NCBI RefSeq assembly: GCF_900148505.1
Contig: NZ_FRXO01000001.1
Coordinates: 954,414 to 1,018,413, forward strand
Direction: 5' to 3'
Length of the DNA stretch: 64,000 nucleotides
Source: Pseudoxanthobacter soli DSM 19599
Lineage (GTDB): Bacteria; Pseudomonadota; Alphaproteobacteria; Rhizobiales; Segnochrobactraceae
Part shown: positions 35,686 through 44,395 of the stretch, one piece after another
Position numbering within the stretch: position 1 is the first letter of the stretch
Layout of the letters: each line of letters begins with the position of its first letter
Notes under the pieces: generated by a model
Database searches by the model: none
What the model was told of the DNA's origin: nothing
Seen by the model: the letters and a program-made list of their open reading frames with translations, nothing else
Made by a program: the position numbers and the translations under genes

Positions 35686-35887
35686 TCGCGGCGCGGCTGC
35701 CAAGCGCAGCCTCAATCTCCGCCTGCCCGGCTGCCGGGCGGGCGGCAGACGATTCCAGGCGGCGCCGCGGCCGGCACCGATTGGAAAGACAGGTTTTCCA
35801 GAACGAAATTCATGGGCCGTCTTGCCCCGCTGGAAATGCCTGCTATAACGCGCACCGCACCGGCTTGAAGGGCTAGCCCTTCTCCCA

Positions 35888-35962
35888 GCGCCCTTCGTCT
35901 ATCGGTCAGGACGCCACCCTTTCACGGTGGAGAGAGGGGTTCGATTCCCCTAGGGCGCGCCA
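35888..35962 (+). tRNA. tRNA-Glu(TTC)
   Basis: A 75-nt tRNA with acceptor stem GCGCCCT/AGGGCGC, anticodon loop CTTTCAC (anticodon TTC), T-arm GGGGTTCGATTCCCC and encoded CCA. Its 3' end marks the left border of the accessory region, a common integration point for genomic islands. Confidence 0.95.
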
Positions 35963-36140
35963 CTTCCGGACAAAACCGCGAACACCCGGATGGGTGGCTT
36001 GGTTGGCGGCACAGGTGGCTTCAGCACCATGCTTGATCCGTTGATACGGACGACGTGCTGGTCGATGTAGACCGCACAGATCTGCGACCGCAGAGAGGCT
36101 TTGCGGAACGACACCTCGACTTCGATGATATTTGACGCAT
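35952..36140 (-). pseudogene. Possible integrase/recombinase C-terminal remnant abutting tRNA-Glu
   Basis: On the minus strand a frame reading VEVSFRKASLRSQICAVYID runs without stop into the tRNA 3' half; a second frame over the same bases reads GVRGFVRKWRA next to the tRNA. Such tails are common at the ends of phage- or island-type recombinases integrated at tRNA genes. The sequence lacks a start and a catalytic domain and seems frameshifted, so it is at most a relic. The identification is weak. Confidence 0.3.
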
Positions 36141-36224
36141 GAGCTGCCCGAAACAGGCCAGCTTGCCCTGATCACGCCGGCGTGCGGCGGCCCCTTACAA
36201 ATCATACCGGCTCGACCGGGCCCC

Positions 36225-36503
36225 TTGGCGGTCGGGATCAAGGCGGTATGCGAGACCCGCGTCCACTATGGCTGTCGCTGTGTCGACGTCCTGCTCCCGC
36301 GCGAGGGCTGGCCCGCCAATCAGAAGCGGACTCGAAGGGGCTGCAATGAGTTAGGCCCGCAACTCCGGGGCAAGGCGCCCAATCCGAGGCACGCAAACCA
36401 AGGCATCAAGCGTCGGGTCAAGGCGAAGCTGCGGACCAATCGCGGGCGGGGCGTTGCCGCCCCGACCACAGAGCCGTCGCCGAACACGGTTCCAGACCCG
36501 TGA
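36225..36503 (+). pseudogene. Degraded IS3-family transposase (orfB) fragment
   Basis: The reading frame contains HYGCRCVDVLLPREGWPANQ, then KRTRRGCNELGPQLR and RRVKAKLR, a decayed version of the IS3 orfB segment HYGYRRVHVLLRREGW...NHKR...RRVKAKLR. There are no DDE catalytic residues, no start codon with ribosome site, and no terminal repeats. It is a leftover piece of an insertion sequence at the border of the island. Confidence 0.7.
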
Positions 36504-36544
36504 ACTCCAAGTATCCGGCATCAGCGGGGAGCGCGTCTAAACGC

Positions 36545-37870
36545 TCACGATAGCGCCTTCTTCGATGCCTCCGGGGCGAACAGAATGCCGATCAGCGCGA
36601 GAACGGCGATGATTTCGAAGTAGACGATCACGCTGCTGAAGTTTCCTGTCGAGCCTATCAGCGCCGTTCCCACCAAAGGAGCGATGCCGCCACCCAGGAT
36701 GATGCCGAGTTGCTTGCCGAGAGAGGAACCGCTGACACGCACATCGGTCGGAAAAAGCTCCGAGGTGAACGCGGCCTCCGGCGCGAACATCAGCGCATGA
36801 ATGAAGCCGATCGAAACAACCAGTCCGAGGATGAGCAGCAAGGGATCCTTCGTGGCCAGCAACTGGAAGAAGACCGGATACCAGAGGGCCGCGAGAATGA
36901 TACCCGCCGCGATGAATGGGCGCCTACCGAACCGATCAGAATAATAAGCAATGACCGGAACCATGAACATTTCCAGAACATTGGCCAGCATTGTGCCGAA
37001 GGTGACGCTCGATTGCGGCATCAACAGAGTTCTGACCGCATAGCCGAGTACGAATACAGTGCTCATATATTGAAAGGTGCTGTGCGCCATGTTGACCAGG
37101 CATCCGAACAGAACAGGCTTCTTCCAGGAGCGGAGCACGGTCAGCAGCGGTGCCTTCTGCCCCTGGCCCGCGCGCTGCGTCGCCTTGAACAGCGTCGATT
37201 CATCGACCTGGAGTCGGATGTAGCTGCCGAGAAGCACGAGCACGAAACTCAACACGAAAGGAATCCGCCACACCCAGCTCGCGAAAACTTCCTGGCTGAA
37301 GAAAACGCCGAGAAGTGCGATCAGGCCGGACGCGGCGATCACGCCGACCGGTCCGGAGGCGTTGATCCACGAGGCGAAGAAACCGCGTCTGCGCGATGGG
37401 GCATTTTCCAGCGTCAAGGCGACGGCGTTCATGTATTCGCCGCCGAAGGCGAACCCCTGGAGGAAGCGGAGCGCCACGAGGCAGATGGGTGCCAGAAGGC
37501 CGATACTGTCATAGCTCGGCAGACACCCGATCATGAAGCTCGCGGCCCCCATCATGGCGAAGGTGATGGTCAGCATGGCCTTTCGGCCGAAGCGGTCGCC
37601 GAAGTGCCCGAAGACGATCCCGCCCAGCGGCCGCGCGACAAACCCGACGGCGAAGGTCGCATAGACCGCCAGCATGCTGGCCACGGAATCCATCTTCGGG
37701 AAAAAGAAACGGTCGAAGACGATCGGAGCGGTGAAGGCATAGATGAAGAAGTCATAGTGTTCGATCGCTGATCCCAGCGACGAAGCGATAACCAGCTTGT
37801 GATAAGATGATGTCACCTGCTGTGTGGACGATTGATCGCTGATGTCCCGCACGTCGGCTCTGGTGTTCAT
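36545..37870 (-). CDS. MFS metabolite:H+ symporter (MHS family)
   Basis: A 441-residue, 12-TM transporter of the MHS group (relatives of ShiA, KgtP, ProP). Hallmarks are SSLGSAIEHYDFFIYAFTAP in TM1, GHFGDRFGRKAML in loop 2-3, and LRFLQGFAFGGEYMNAV in TM4. Such proteins import organic acids such as shikimate, dicarboxylates or aromatic acids. ATG 37870 has GGGAGG upstream. It is the last gene of the leftward aromatic cluster, so it probably imports the aromatic substrate. Confidence 0.87.
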   Translation of the reverse strand: MNTRADVRDISDQSSTQQVTSSYHKLVIASSLGSAIEHYDFFIYAFTAPIVFDRFFFPKMDSVASMLAVYATFAVGFVARPLGGIVFGHFGDRFGRKAMLTITFAMMGAASFMIGCLPSYDSIGLLAPICLVALRFLQGFAFGGEYMNAVALTLENAPSRRRGFFASWINASGPVGVIAASGLIALLGVFFSQEVFASWVWRIPFVLSFVLVLLGSYIRLQVDESTLFKATQRAGQGQKAPLLTVLRSWKKPVLFGCLVNMAHSTFQYMSTVFVLGYAVRTLLMPQSSVTFGTMLANVLEMFMVPVIAYYSDRFGRRPFIAAGIILAALWYPVFFQLLATKDPLLLILGLVVSIGFIHALMFAPEAAFTSELFPTDVRVSGSSLGKQLGIILGGGIAPLVGTALIGSTGNFSSVIVYFEIIAVLALIGILFAPEASKKALS

Positions 37871-37950
37871 GGCGTTCCCTCCCGGAAGTAATTGCGGACC
37901 CGTTCTTCAGATGCGGTGCGTTGATCACCGTATCGGCGCGGGTTTGCCGC

Positions 37951-38799
37951 TCAGCGGACTTCATCCACAATGGGGTTACGGAGAACGGCGAGGTTCTCGA
38001 CTTCCACTTCGACGATGTCGCCGGGTTTCATCCACAAGGGCGGGGTCCGCTTGGCGCCGACGCCTCCCGGCGTACCGCTGACGATGACATCGCCGGGCTC
38101 CAGCCGAGTGAAGGACGAGCAGTATTCGATCTGCCGGGGGATATCGAAGATCATCTGACTGAATCTGGCTTCCTGCACCACCTGACCGTTGAGGCGGGTC
38201 TGGATGGACAGGTCGGACAGATCGCCGAGTTCGTCCGGCGTCATCATCCAGGGACCGAATGCGCCGGTTTCCGGAAAATTCTTCCCGGGTGCAAACTGAT
38301 GCGTATGACGTTGGAAGTCGCGGATGCTGCCATCATTGTAGCAGGAATAGCCGGCGACATGACTCATGGCGTCATCGCGCGAGATATAGCGGCCGCTCTT
38401 GCCGATGATGACTGCGAGTTCACCTTCATAGTCCAGTTCGGTCGATACTTTGGGCCGGATGATCGGGGCGAGGTGCCCAGTCTGGCTGTTCGCGAAACGG
38501 GTAAAGACCGTGGGATTGTCGACAACGGTGCGACCGGTTTCCTGGCGATGCATTTCGTAGTTCAGGCCGATGCACAGGATTTTGTCCGGGTTCGGCAGGA
38601 CCGGCAGCCAGGTCAGCTCGGTCAGTGGCGTCGCCGCCGCACCGATTCTGGCCTCCGCGACGCCTGCCAGGCCGGCGGAGATCGCAGCCTTCAGATCGGC
38701 ATAAAATTCTCTCAGCGCCACGCCGACGTCGTAGAACAGATCGGCTTCGACGAGCCCCCATGTGACACGTCCGGCGATGGCGACCGTTGCCAGCTTCAT
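37951..38799 (-). CDS. Fumarylacetoacetate hydrolase (FAH) family hydrolase
   Basis: A 282-residue enzyme. After an N-terminal domain of about 60 residues, the FAH fold has LCIGLNYEMHRQETG and the metal-binding E-x-E of ELDYEGELAVIIG, then SHVAGYSCYNDGS with the catalytic Asp. It ends with GDVIVSGTPGGVG. It cleaves or isomerises acylpyruvates, a late step in meta-cleavage pathways. It lies 45 bp after the hydroxylase stop on the same strand, consistent with handling a ring-cleavage product. Confidence 0.88.
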   Translation of the reverse strand: MKLATVAIAGRVTWGLVEADLFYDVGVALREFYADLKAAISAGLAGVAEARIGAAATPLTELTWLPVLPNPDKILCIGLNYEMHRQETGRTVVDNPTVFTRFANSQTGHLAPIIRPKVSTELDYEGELAVIIGKSGRYISRDDAMSHVAGYSCYNDGSIRDFQRHTHQFAPGKNFPETGAFGPWMMTPDELGDLSDLSIQTRLNGQVVQEARFSQMIFDIPRQIEYCSSFTRLEPGDVIVSGTPGGVGAKRTPPLWMKPGDIVEVEVENLAVLRNPIVDEVR

Positions 38800-38844
38800 G
38801 CTGCATCTCCAGGTTCTTGCAGAAAATGACCAATGGGGCCCGGC

Positions 38845-40467
38845 TCAGCCGGCTGCCCTGCGCGCCGGGGCGCCGGCGAGGGCCGGGTCGGGAACCAGGC
38901 GCCGCGCGGCTTCCTCGATGAGCCCCGTGAGTTCGCTCACGGACCGCGCGGCGCCGAACACGTAGTGATCCGGACGTATCAGCGCGCCGACGACGCCGTG
39001 GCGGTCGAACCAGTCGGCCAGGACACCGTCGCGTTCGATGAGGAGATCCTGACCCGCCGAGGCGAGGTCCGGCGGCGCGACCGCCTTCACGACGACATCA
39101 CCCAGTCCCGCCGGCAGCGAACCGACCGAGCCGGGCGCGACCCGGCGCCCGTCCAGAATGACGCGCCAACCCGCACCGGCGACCCTGTCGAGCAGCTGCC
39201 ACCCTGCGGCGGCTTTTATGTGCGGCTGGACGAACAGCGTCCCCCGTGCCGGGGCGTCTTCGCCCGCGATGAAGCCGTCCCGGAGCGGGGGGATGATTTC
39301 CTGGCGGGTGATGGTGAGTGCTGCCCCGCCGCCTTCGGCGAGAACCTGCGCATCGCGGCGACGCGCCGCCTCGGGGTCGCGCTCGCATATCGACCGCCCC
39401 ACCGCCTTGATCTTGCCGGTCAGCTCGATCACGTGCTGCTTGCGCTCAGCGGTGTAGGTGTCGAGGAGAGCCTCGTCCGAGGCACCACGCAGGACTCGGT
39501 CGAGTTTCCAGAGAACGTTGGTGACATCGCGCAGACCCTGGCACATGCCCTGACCGAAGAAGGGTGGTTGCTGGTGCGCGGCATCTCCCGCGATCAGGAT
39601 GTGGCCGCGGCGCCAGTCATCGGCAACGAGCGCATGGAAGCGGTAGGCCGCGGCACGCCACAGCGTGCCGTCCGTGGGCTCCAGCCACGGCGCCAGCAGC
39701 GCCCACACCTGGTCCGGCTGCTCCATCCGGCGCGGGTCCTCTCCCGGCAGGAGCATGATCTCCCAACGCCGATGGTTCTTCGGTCCCATCACGAAGCTGG
39801 TGGGACGCGCGGGATTGCAGAACTGCGCGGACGTTTGTGGCAGCTTCGCGAGACCCAGGTCGTCCACCAGCACATCGACGACCAGCCAGGGTTCGTCGAA
39901 GATCAGATCCTCCAGCCGAATGCCGGCGAGTTCGCGCACGCTGCTGGATGCGCCGTCGCAGCCGAGCACGTAGCGCGCTCGCACGGTGCGGCTCCCGCCA
40001 TCCCCACCGCGCAGTCTCGCCTCGACATGGCCGCCCCTGTCCGACAGGCCGACGAGCTCGACGCCCATCTCGACCGTGACAGAGGGAAAGCTCTGCGCAT
40101 GGCGTCGCAGTTCGGCTTCCACAGGCGGCTGCGTGAACACGAGGCTTGGCGTGTAGCCGAGCGGATAGGGCTCGGGTACCATGTCGATCCGGCGGATCAA
40201 CTGCCCCTCGGCGCCGAAATGCTGCGATGCAGTGAAGGGCGCCACATGGGGCACCACCGCTTCGGCGATGCCCATATTGTCGAAATGCCGGAAGATTTCA
40301 TGGTCGAGCGCAATGGCGCGGGGCTTTTCGTAAATTCCCTCGAGCCTGTCCACGACCAGCGTGCGATGGCCCATGCGTCCCAGAATGCCGGCAGCGGTGG
40401 CGCCGGCCGGGCCGAAGCCGACGACGAGAACATCGAAGCTCTCTTCATCTCTGCGAAGATCGTTCAT
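38845..40467 (-). CDS. MhpA-like FAD aromatic hydroxylase
   Basis: A 540-residue class A flavoprotein monooxygenase of the MhpA/PheA branch, with VVGFGPAGATAAGILGRMGH (FAD), GCDGASSSVRE (DG), GDAAHQQPPFFGQGMCQG (GD) and a C-terminal thioredoxin-like extension (about 420-540). Relatives hydroxylate 3-(3-hydroxyphenyl)propionate, resorcinol or similar phenols to catechols. I chose ATG 40467: GGAGG is 9 nt upstream, while ATG 40473 is too close to it. The neighbouring extradiol dioxygenase and FAH enzyme complete the sequence hydroxylation, ring cleavage, hydrolysis. Confidence 0.87.
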   Translation of the reverse strand: MNDLRRDEESFDVLVVGFGPAGATAAGILGRMGHRTLVVDRLEGIYEKPRAIALDHEIFRHFDNMGIAEAVVPHVAPFTASQHFGAEGQLIRRIDMVPEPYPLGYTPSLVFTQPPVEAELRRHAQSFPSVTVEMGVELVGLSDRGGHVEARLRGGDGGSRTVRARYVLGCDGASSSVRELAGIRLEDLIFDEPWLVVDVLVDDLGLAKLPQTSAQFCNPARPTSFVMGPKNHRRWEIMLLPGEDPRRMEQPDQVWALLAPWLEPTDGTLWRAAAYRFHALVADDWRRGHILIAGDAAHQQPPFFGQGMCQGLRDVTNVLWKLDRVLRGASDEALLDTYTAERKQHVIELTGKIKAVGRSICERDPEAARRRDAQVLAEGGGAALTITRQEIIPPLRDGFIAGEDAPARGTLFVQPHIKAAAGWQLLDRVAGAGWRVILDGRRVAPGSVGSLPAGLGDVVVKAVAPPDLASAGQDLLIERDGVLADWFDRHGVVGALIRPDHYVFGAARSVSELTGLIEEAARRLVPDPALAGAPARRAAG

Positions 40468-40495
40468 GCGCATAATCCTCCCCTTCCCTCGTCGA

Positions 40496-41398
40496 TCACG
40501 CGCGGCGGGGCACGGCGAACGGGACGGACGATTGAGCCTTCTTGCAGTGCTCGGTCTTGGGCGGGGCGATGCCCCAGTGATCGGTCCGCCCGGGCGGCCA
40601 GACCCATTCGTCCGGCCCCTTGACGCGATAGCTGTCGTCCACCTGCAGCACCTCGGCGGTGTATTCGATGACGACGCCGGTCGGATCGACGAAATAGGCG
40701 AACACGTTGTCGCCGGGCCCATGACGCCCGACGCCCCAGCCGATGGGGAAGCCGTGGTCGATCATGCGGCCCGAGGCACGCATCACCGATTCGATATCGG
40801 GCACCAGAAAGGCGATGTGGTTGAGGCCGTTGACCGGCGCTTCCGCGAGCACCACCGCATGGTGGTCGTGGTTGCAGCGCAGGAACGCCATCATCTTGGA
40901 CCGGTCTGTCAGGCGAAACCCGGCGACGTCGTGATAGAAAGACGAGAGGGCGTCGATGTCGGCGGTATTGATGTTCACGTGCGCCAGGCGCTCGGGTCGG
41001 TCCGGCACGACCTTGCCGGCCTTGCGACGGTCGCCGTAGACGAATTCGAGGCAGCAGCCCTGCGGCTCGCGCACCACGAGGCTCTGCCCGCCCGCCGGCC
41101 CGGACGAAGGCCCCGGTTCGCGCAACACCACGCAACCCGCAGCGCGCGCCCGGGCATGGAGATCGAAAAGGTCCTCATGCGAGCGCGCCCGGAAGGTGAC
41201 CTTCCTCAGCGCCGGATGGTCGCCGGCCTTCAGCTCCAGCACATGGAAATCGCTGCCGGTCGCGGCCAGGAAGACTTTTCCATCGGCTTCGGCTGCGAAA
41301 TCGAGCCCCCATATCTTGGTGTAGAAGTCGATGGACCGCACGAGGTCCGGCGTCGACATCTCCACGCTGCGCAGGGCGGTGACGGGAAAGGCGGTCAT
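40496..41398 (-). CDS. Type I extradiol (catechol 2,3-) dioxygenase-like VOC protein
   Basis: 300 residues with two VOC modules (about 5-125 and 140-265). Module 2 carries the iron facial triad His (AHVNIN), His (NGLNHIAFLVP) and Glu (VVIEYTAEV). Such enzymes open catechols next to the diol using Fe(II) and O2. ATG 41398 overlaps the amidohydrolase stop (ATGA); the frame extending to 41443 begins inside that gene. It follows the hydroxylase logically: MhpA-like product in, ring-opened product to the FAH hydrolase. Confidence 0.87.
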   Translation of the reverse strand: MTAFPVTALRSVEMSTPDLVRSIDFYTKIWGLDFAAEADGKVFLAATGSDFHVLELKAGDHPALRKVTFRARSHEDLFDLHARARAAGCVVLREPGPSSGPAGGQSLVVREPQGCCLEFVYGDRRKAGKVVPDRPERLAHVNINTADIDALSSFYHDVAGFRLTDRSKMMAFLRCNHDHHAVVLAEAPVNGLNHIAFLVPDIESVMRASGRMIDHGFPIGWGVGRHGPGDNVFAYFVDPTGVVIEYTAEVLQVDDSYRVKGPDEWVWPPGRTDHWGIAPPKTEHCKKAQSSVPFAVPRRA

Positions 41399-42453
41399 CA
41401 GGGTTCCTCTTCCAGTCCGAGGAAGGTCGCGGCGTTCTGCCATTTCAGCCGGTTACGCAGGAGCGGGTCGTCAAAGGCCGTCTCGATGCGTGCGACCGGT
41501 GCGGCCTCCTGAAAGCTGAACGGGTAGTCGGTGCCGATCATCACCTGCGTTTCGCCGAACAGCGCGATCAGGTGACGCAACGTCGGCTCGTCGAAGACGA
41601 GCGAGTCGAAATAGAACCGGCGGGCCTGCTCGGCGGGAGGGGCCTGCAGGGCGTCGCGCAGAGCCGGGAAGCGCCTGTAACCCTGTTCGAGCCGCGGCAG
41701 GAGCATGGCAAGCGTACCGCCGCCATGGCTGAACGCGATCCTGAGCCGGGGAAACTTCTTCGCAAGGTTGCCGGTGATGGCGGACGCGGCCGCCAGGCCG
41801 ACATCGGTCGGATAGGCGAGCACCTGCTGGAGCGGGGGAGGTCCAACCAGGCGATCCATGCCGGTGGGGCGCACCGCGTGGACGAAGACCGCTGCGCCGA
41901 GCCTCTCCGCCTCGGCGAAGAAGGGCTCCAACCGCGCGTCGCCGATGGCGATGCCGTTGACGTTGCTGCCGATCTCGACGCCGGCGAAGCCCAGCACCTC
42001 GACCAGCCGGCGCAGTTCGTCCACAGCAAGATCGAGATCCTGGAGCGGCACGCCGCCAAGGCCGATGAAGCGGCCCCGGCCTTCCTCGACCAGCGCGCCG
42101 ATCACGTCATTGGTGTAGCGCACGAGATCGGCCGCCGGCCTGGCTTCCATCCAGTAGCTGAATAGCTCCGGCATCGGCGACAGTGCCTGCATGGCGATAT
42201 CAGCCGCATCCATCGCCGCGATGCGGCGCTCGGCGACCCAGCAGGCATCGCTCACGGTGCGATAGGGACGCCCGTCGATCGTCACCGTCGCGTGGCAGGC
42301 GTCGTGCGCGGCCATGGCCGGCCAGTGTGCCGGCGCCGGCGAGCGCCGGGCGGACGGAAAGGACGACGGCACCACATGCGCATGCACGTCGAGCCCGCAT
42401 CCCGGACATGGCTTTGCGCTTCGGCTCTTATCGGCGGACCGCGCTTGTTGCAT
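41398..42453 (-). CDS. ACMSD-type amidohydrolase (metal-dependent decarboxylase or hydrolase)
   Basis: A 351-residue TIM-barrel enzyme of the amidohydrolase_2 family. Metal-site residues are H-x-H in GLDVHAHVVPSSFP, His in VFVHAVRP, His in AFSHGGG and Asp in IGTDYPF. Relatives include ACMS decarboxylase, gamma-resorcylate decarboxylase and 4-oxalomesaconate hydratase-like enzymes. It heads the leftward aromatic operon and is divergent from a GntR gene. AAGGGAG precedes the ATG. Its step, either decarboxylation before hydroxylation or after ring cleavage, cannot be decided from sequence. Confidence 0.85.
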   Translation of the reverse strand: MQQARSADKSRSAKPCPGCGLDVHAHVVPSSFPSARRSPAPAHWPAMAAHDACHATVTIDGRPYRTVSDACWVAERRIAAMDAADIAMQALSPMPELFSYWMEARPAADLVRYTNDVIGALVEEGRGRFIGLGGVPLQDLDLAVDELRRLVEVLGFAGVEIGSNVNGIAIGDARLEPFFAEAERLGAAVFVHAVRPTGMDRLVGPPPLQQVLAYPTDVGLAAASAITGNLAKKFPRLRIAFSHGGGTLAMLLPRLEQGYRRFPALRDALQAPPAEQARRFYFDSLVFDEPTLRHLIALFGETQVMIGTDYPFSFQEAAPVARIETAFDDPLLRNRLKWQNAATFLGLEEEP

Positions 42454-42506
42454 GGCGTTTCTCCCTTATGGGATTCCATAATATGGAGAAATCGCTCCGT
42501 AAAGCC

Positions 42507-42522
42507 GGAATTTATAAATTTC
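42507..42522. promoter_or_regulatory. AT-rich palindrome, candidate GntR operator
   Basis: GGAATTTATAAATTTC contains a perfect 12-bp palindrome AATTTATAAATT (42509-42520). It lies midway between the divergent amidohydrolase and GntR genes. A second, looser repeat TTCCATAATATGGAGAA lies 20 bp to the left (about 42474-42490). Both could be bound by the adjacent regulator. Confidence 0.5.
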
Positions 42523-42576
42523 TGACTGATGTCGCGTGGTGTATAAAATCAGCGCCCGCGAAGCGAACGGACTGCA

Positions 42577-43272
42577 ATGAGCATCGAATTGACCAACCGG
42601 AAGGCGGACGCCCCGGCGACGATGGCGACCAGCATCTATGAGCGGCTGAAGGCCGACATCCTGGCCACGCGGCTCGAACCGGGGCGCAAGCTGCAGTCGC
42701 GCTTCCTCATGGATCACTACAATGTCGGCCAGACGCCGCTGCGGGAGGCGCTCAATCGCCTGACCACCGAGGATCTCGTGGTCGGCATGGAGCAGCGCGG
42801 CTTCTACGTGAAGCCGGTGAGCCGGGAGGAACTGCAGGAACTGACCAAGACGCGTTGCTGGGTCGAGGCCGTCGCACTGCGGGAATCCATGCACAACGCC
42901 ACCCGGGAGTGGGAGGAGTCGTTGCTCGTCGCCCATCATCGGCTGGCGCGAACGCCGCGTTCCCGCAATGACGAGCAGTTCGAGAACAATCCGGAGTGGG
43001 AGGCCCATCATGCGGCGTTTCATGCCACGCTGATCGGCCTGTGCGGCTCGCGCCCGCTCATCGGCTTCTGCCAGCAACTGGCGGACCGTCTCTACCGCTA
43101 TCGCATGATGTCGATCCTGAAAGCCTTCCGGGTGCGGAAGGTCAGCGACGAGCACGCGAATATCCTCCAGGCCGTCATCGACCGGGACACTGAACGCGCG
43201 GTCTCTCTCCTGCAGGAGCACTACACGCAGACGGCCGCGATCATCTATTCGGACCTAGAGACCGTTCTCTGA
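42577..43272 (+). CDS. GntR/FadR-family (FCD) transcriptional regulator
   Basis: 231 residues: winged helix (about 8-75) with TPLREALNRLTTEDLV as the GntR signature, then an all-helical FCD ligand domain (about 90-220). His residues typical of metal-binding FCD members are present (EAHHAAFHATL). It is divergent from the aromatic operon and most likely its ligand-responsive repressor. The ligand is probably a pathway acid. Confidence 0.88.
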   Translation: MSIELTNRKADAPATMATSIYERLKADILATRLEPGRKLQSRFLMDHYNVGQTPLREALNRLTTEDLVVGMEQRGFYVKPVSREELQELTKTRCWVEAVALRESMHNATREWEESLLVAHHRLARTPRSRNDEQFENNPEWEAHHAAFHATLIGLCGSRPLIGFCQQLADRLYRYRMMSILKAFRVRKVSDEHANILQAVIDRDTERAVSLLQEHYTQTAAIIYSDLETVL

Positions 43273-43715
43273 CCGGCGTCGTCAGCCGGCACGCACCACC
43301 AATCGAGCATGCGGAGACCCGCCGCAGCCAGGTGTGCTTTTGAGAGGGGTTCCGCCTTCCCCCGGCATTGTTGAAAGGCGGGCGAAACGCTTCGGCCGTC
43401 GCGATCGCCAGGAACCTCTTGCCGATGCCGAAGAGGCCGGGAGTGGTGACGGGCCAACCGCGCGAGAACACGCGCGATATGAGCGCAATAGTCTCCGCGC
43501 GGCCGACGTGTGAGCGGCCTCAAGATCGCGCACCGGCACCCCGGTCGAGCCTATGCAAGGCTCCGCCGGGGCACCTATCGCGTGTTCCGCTCGCGCGACG
43601 CTTTCACGCGAACGGACATCGGCGCAGATTGAACCGAGGGAGCCTGTCTCCTCCGATCCGACTGCTCGGTTTCAACACATCGTCTCCGGATCGTGGCGAT
43701 CCGCGCTGCCGCCGT
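43273..43715. other. Convergent gap between the aromatic cluster and the CUT2 operon
   Basis: 443 bp with no gene I can support; overlapping short frames have no ribosome sites or recognisable motifs. It separates two transcription units that converge here. Confidence 0.5.
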
Positions 43716-44387
43716 TCAGATCCGTCCGAATTCGGCCAGAAGGTCCTCGACCGTCTTGCCCTGTTTCACCAATGCGCGTGTCTGCTCCTCGCGCGTCGCC
43801 TGTTCCGAGGCGAGTTGCACCACCTCTTCCGCTCGCGCGAGCGGAACGACCACGACGCCCATCAGATCGGCGACGATGAAGTCGCCCGGGTTCACCACCA
43901 CGCCGCCACAGGCGATGGGCACGTTGATCGACAGCTCCTCCTTGCGGCCGGAGAACATCGTGTGCGTGCCGCGCGCCGTGATCGCCCGCACCCAGATCGG
44001 CCAGTTCAGATCTTCGAGTTCGTCGGTGTCGCGTCCGGCTCCGTCGATGACCATGCCGCGGATGCCGTGATTCTGGGCGAGCCCGCCCATCAGTGCGCCG
44101 CAGACGGATGTGTTCACGTCGCCACCGGCATCCACCACGATAACGTCGCCCGGATGGCCCATCTCCAGCGCCCGCAACGGATCGACGAGATCGCCTTTCG
44201 AGAGTTGCACGGTGATTGCCTGCCCGCAGATCTTCGCGCGGAAGGCGGGCTTTATGCCGCTGTCCATGACGCCCGTGCGGTACTGCACGTCGGCGAACAC
44301 CGCTGCGGCGGAATAGCAGGACAGGACCGCGTCGAACCGGGCCAGAAGGTCGGGGCGACGCTCGAAGTCGTTGAATTGTTTCAGCAT
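43716..44387 (-). CDS. RraA-like aldolase (HMG/CHA aldolase family)
   Basis: 223 residues with the RraA fold: GHPGDVIVVDAGGD, CGALMGGLAQNHGIRGMVIDGAGRD (containing the G-x-R-D motif that binds the metal and pyruvate) and GVVVNPGDFIVADLMGVVVVP. Family members cleave 4-hydroxy-4-methyl-2-oxoglutarate or decarboxylate oxaloacetate. Start ATG 44387, 8 bp after the dehydrogenase stop; the longer frame lies inside the neighbour. It is the last gene of the ten-gene leftward operon and could release pyruvate from the final oxo-acid. Confidence 0.85.
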   Translation of the reverse strand: MLKQFNDFERRPDLLARFDAVLSCYSAAAVFADVQYRTGVMDSGIKPAFRAKICGQAITVQLSKGDLVDPLRALEMGHPGDVIVVDAGGDVNTSVCGALMGGLAQNHGIRGMVIDGAGRDTDELEDLNWPIWVRAITARGTHTMFSGRKEELSINVPIACGGVVVNPGDFIVADLMGVVVVPLARAEEVVQLASEQATREEQTRALVKQGKTVEDLLAEFGRI

Positions 44388-44395
44388 GGTCTTCC

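Noticed and set aside
35906-36241. Minus-strand frame as an intact 111-residue gene
   Set aside because: It runs through tRNA-Glu and ends in the tRNA; the ESNPSLHRE-type tail is a known artefact of frames overlapping tRNA genes. Kept only as a possible recombinase relic.
43273-43715. Possible remnant gene in the gap (short minus-strand frames)
   Set aside because: No homology I can recognise and no ribosome-binding site; composition fits random high-GC frames.
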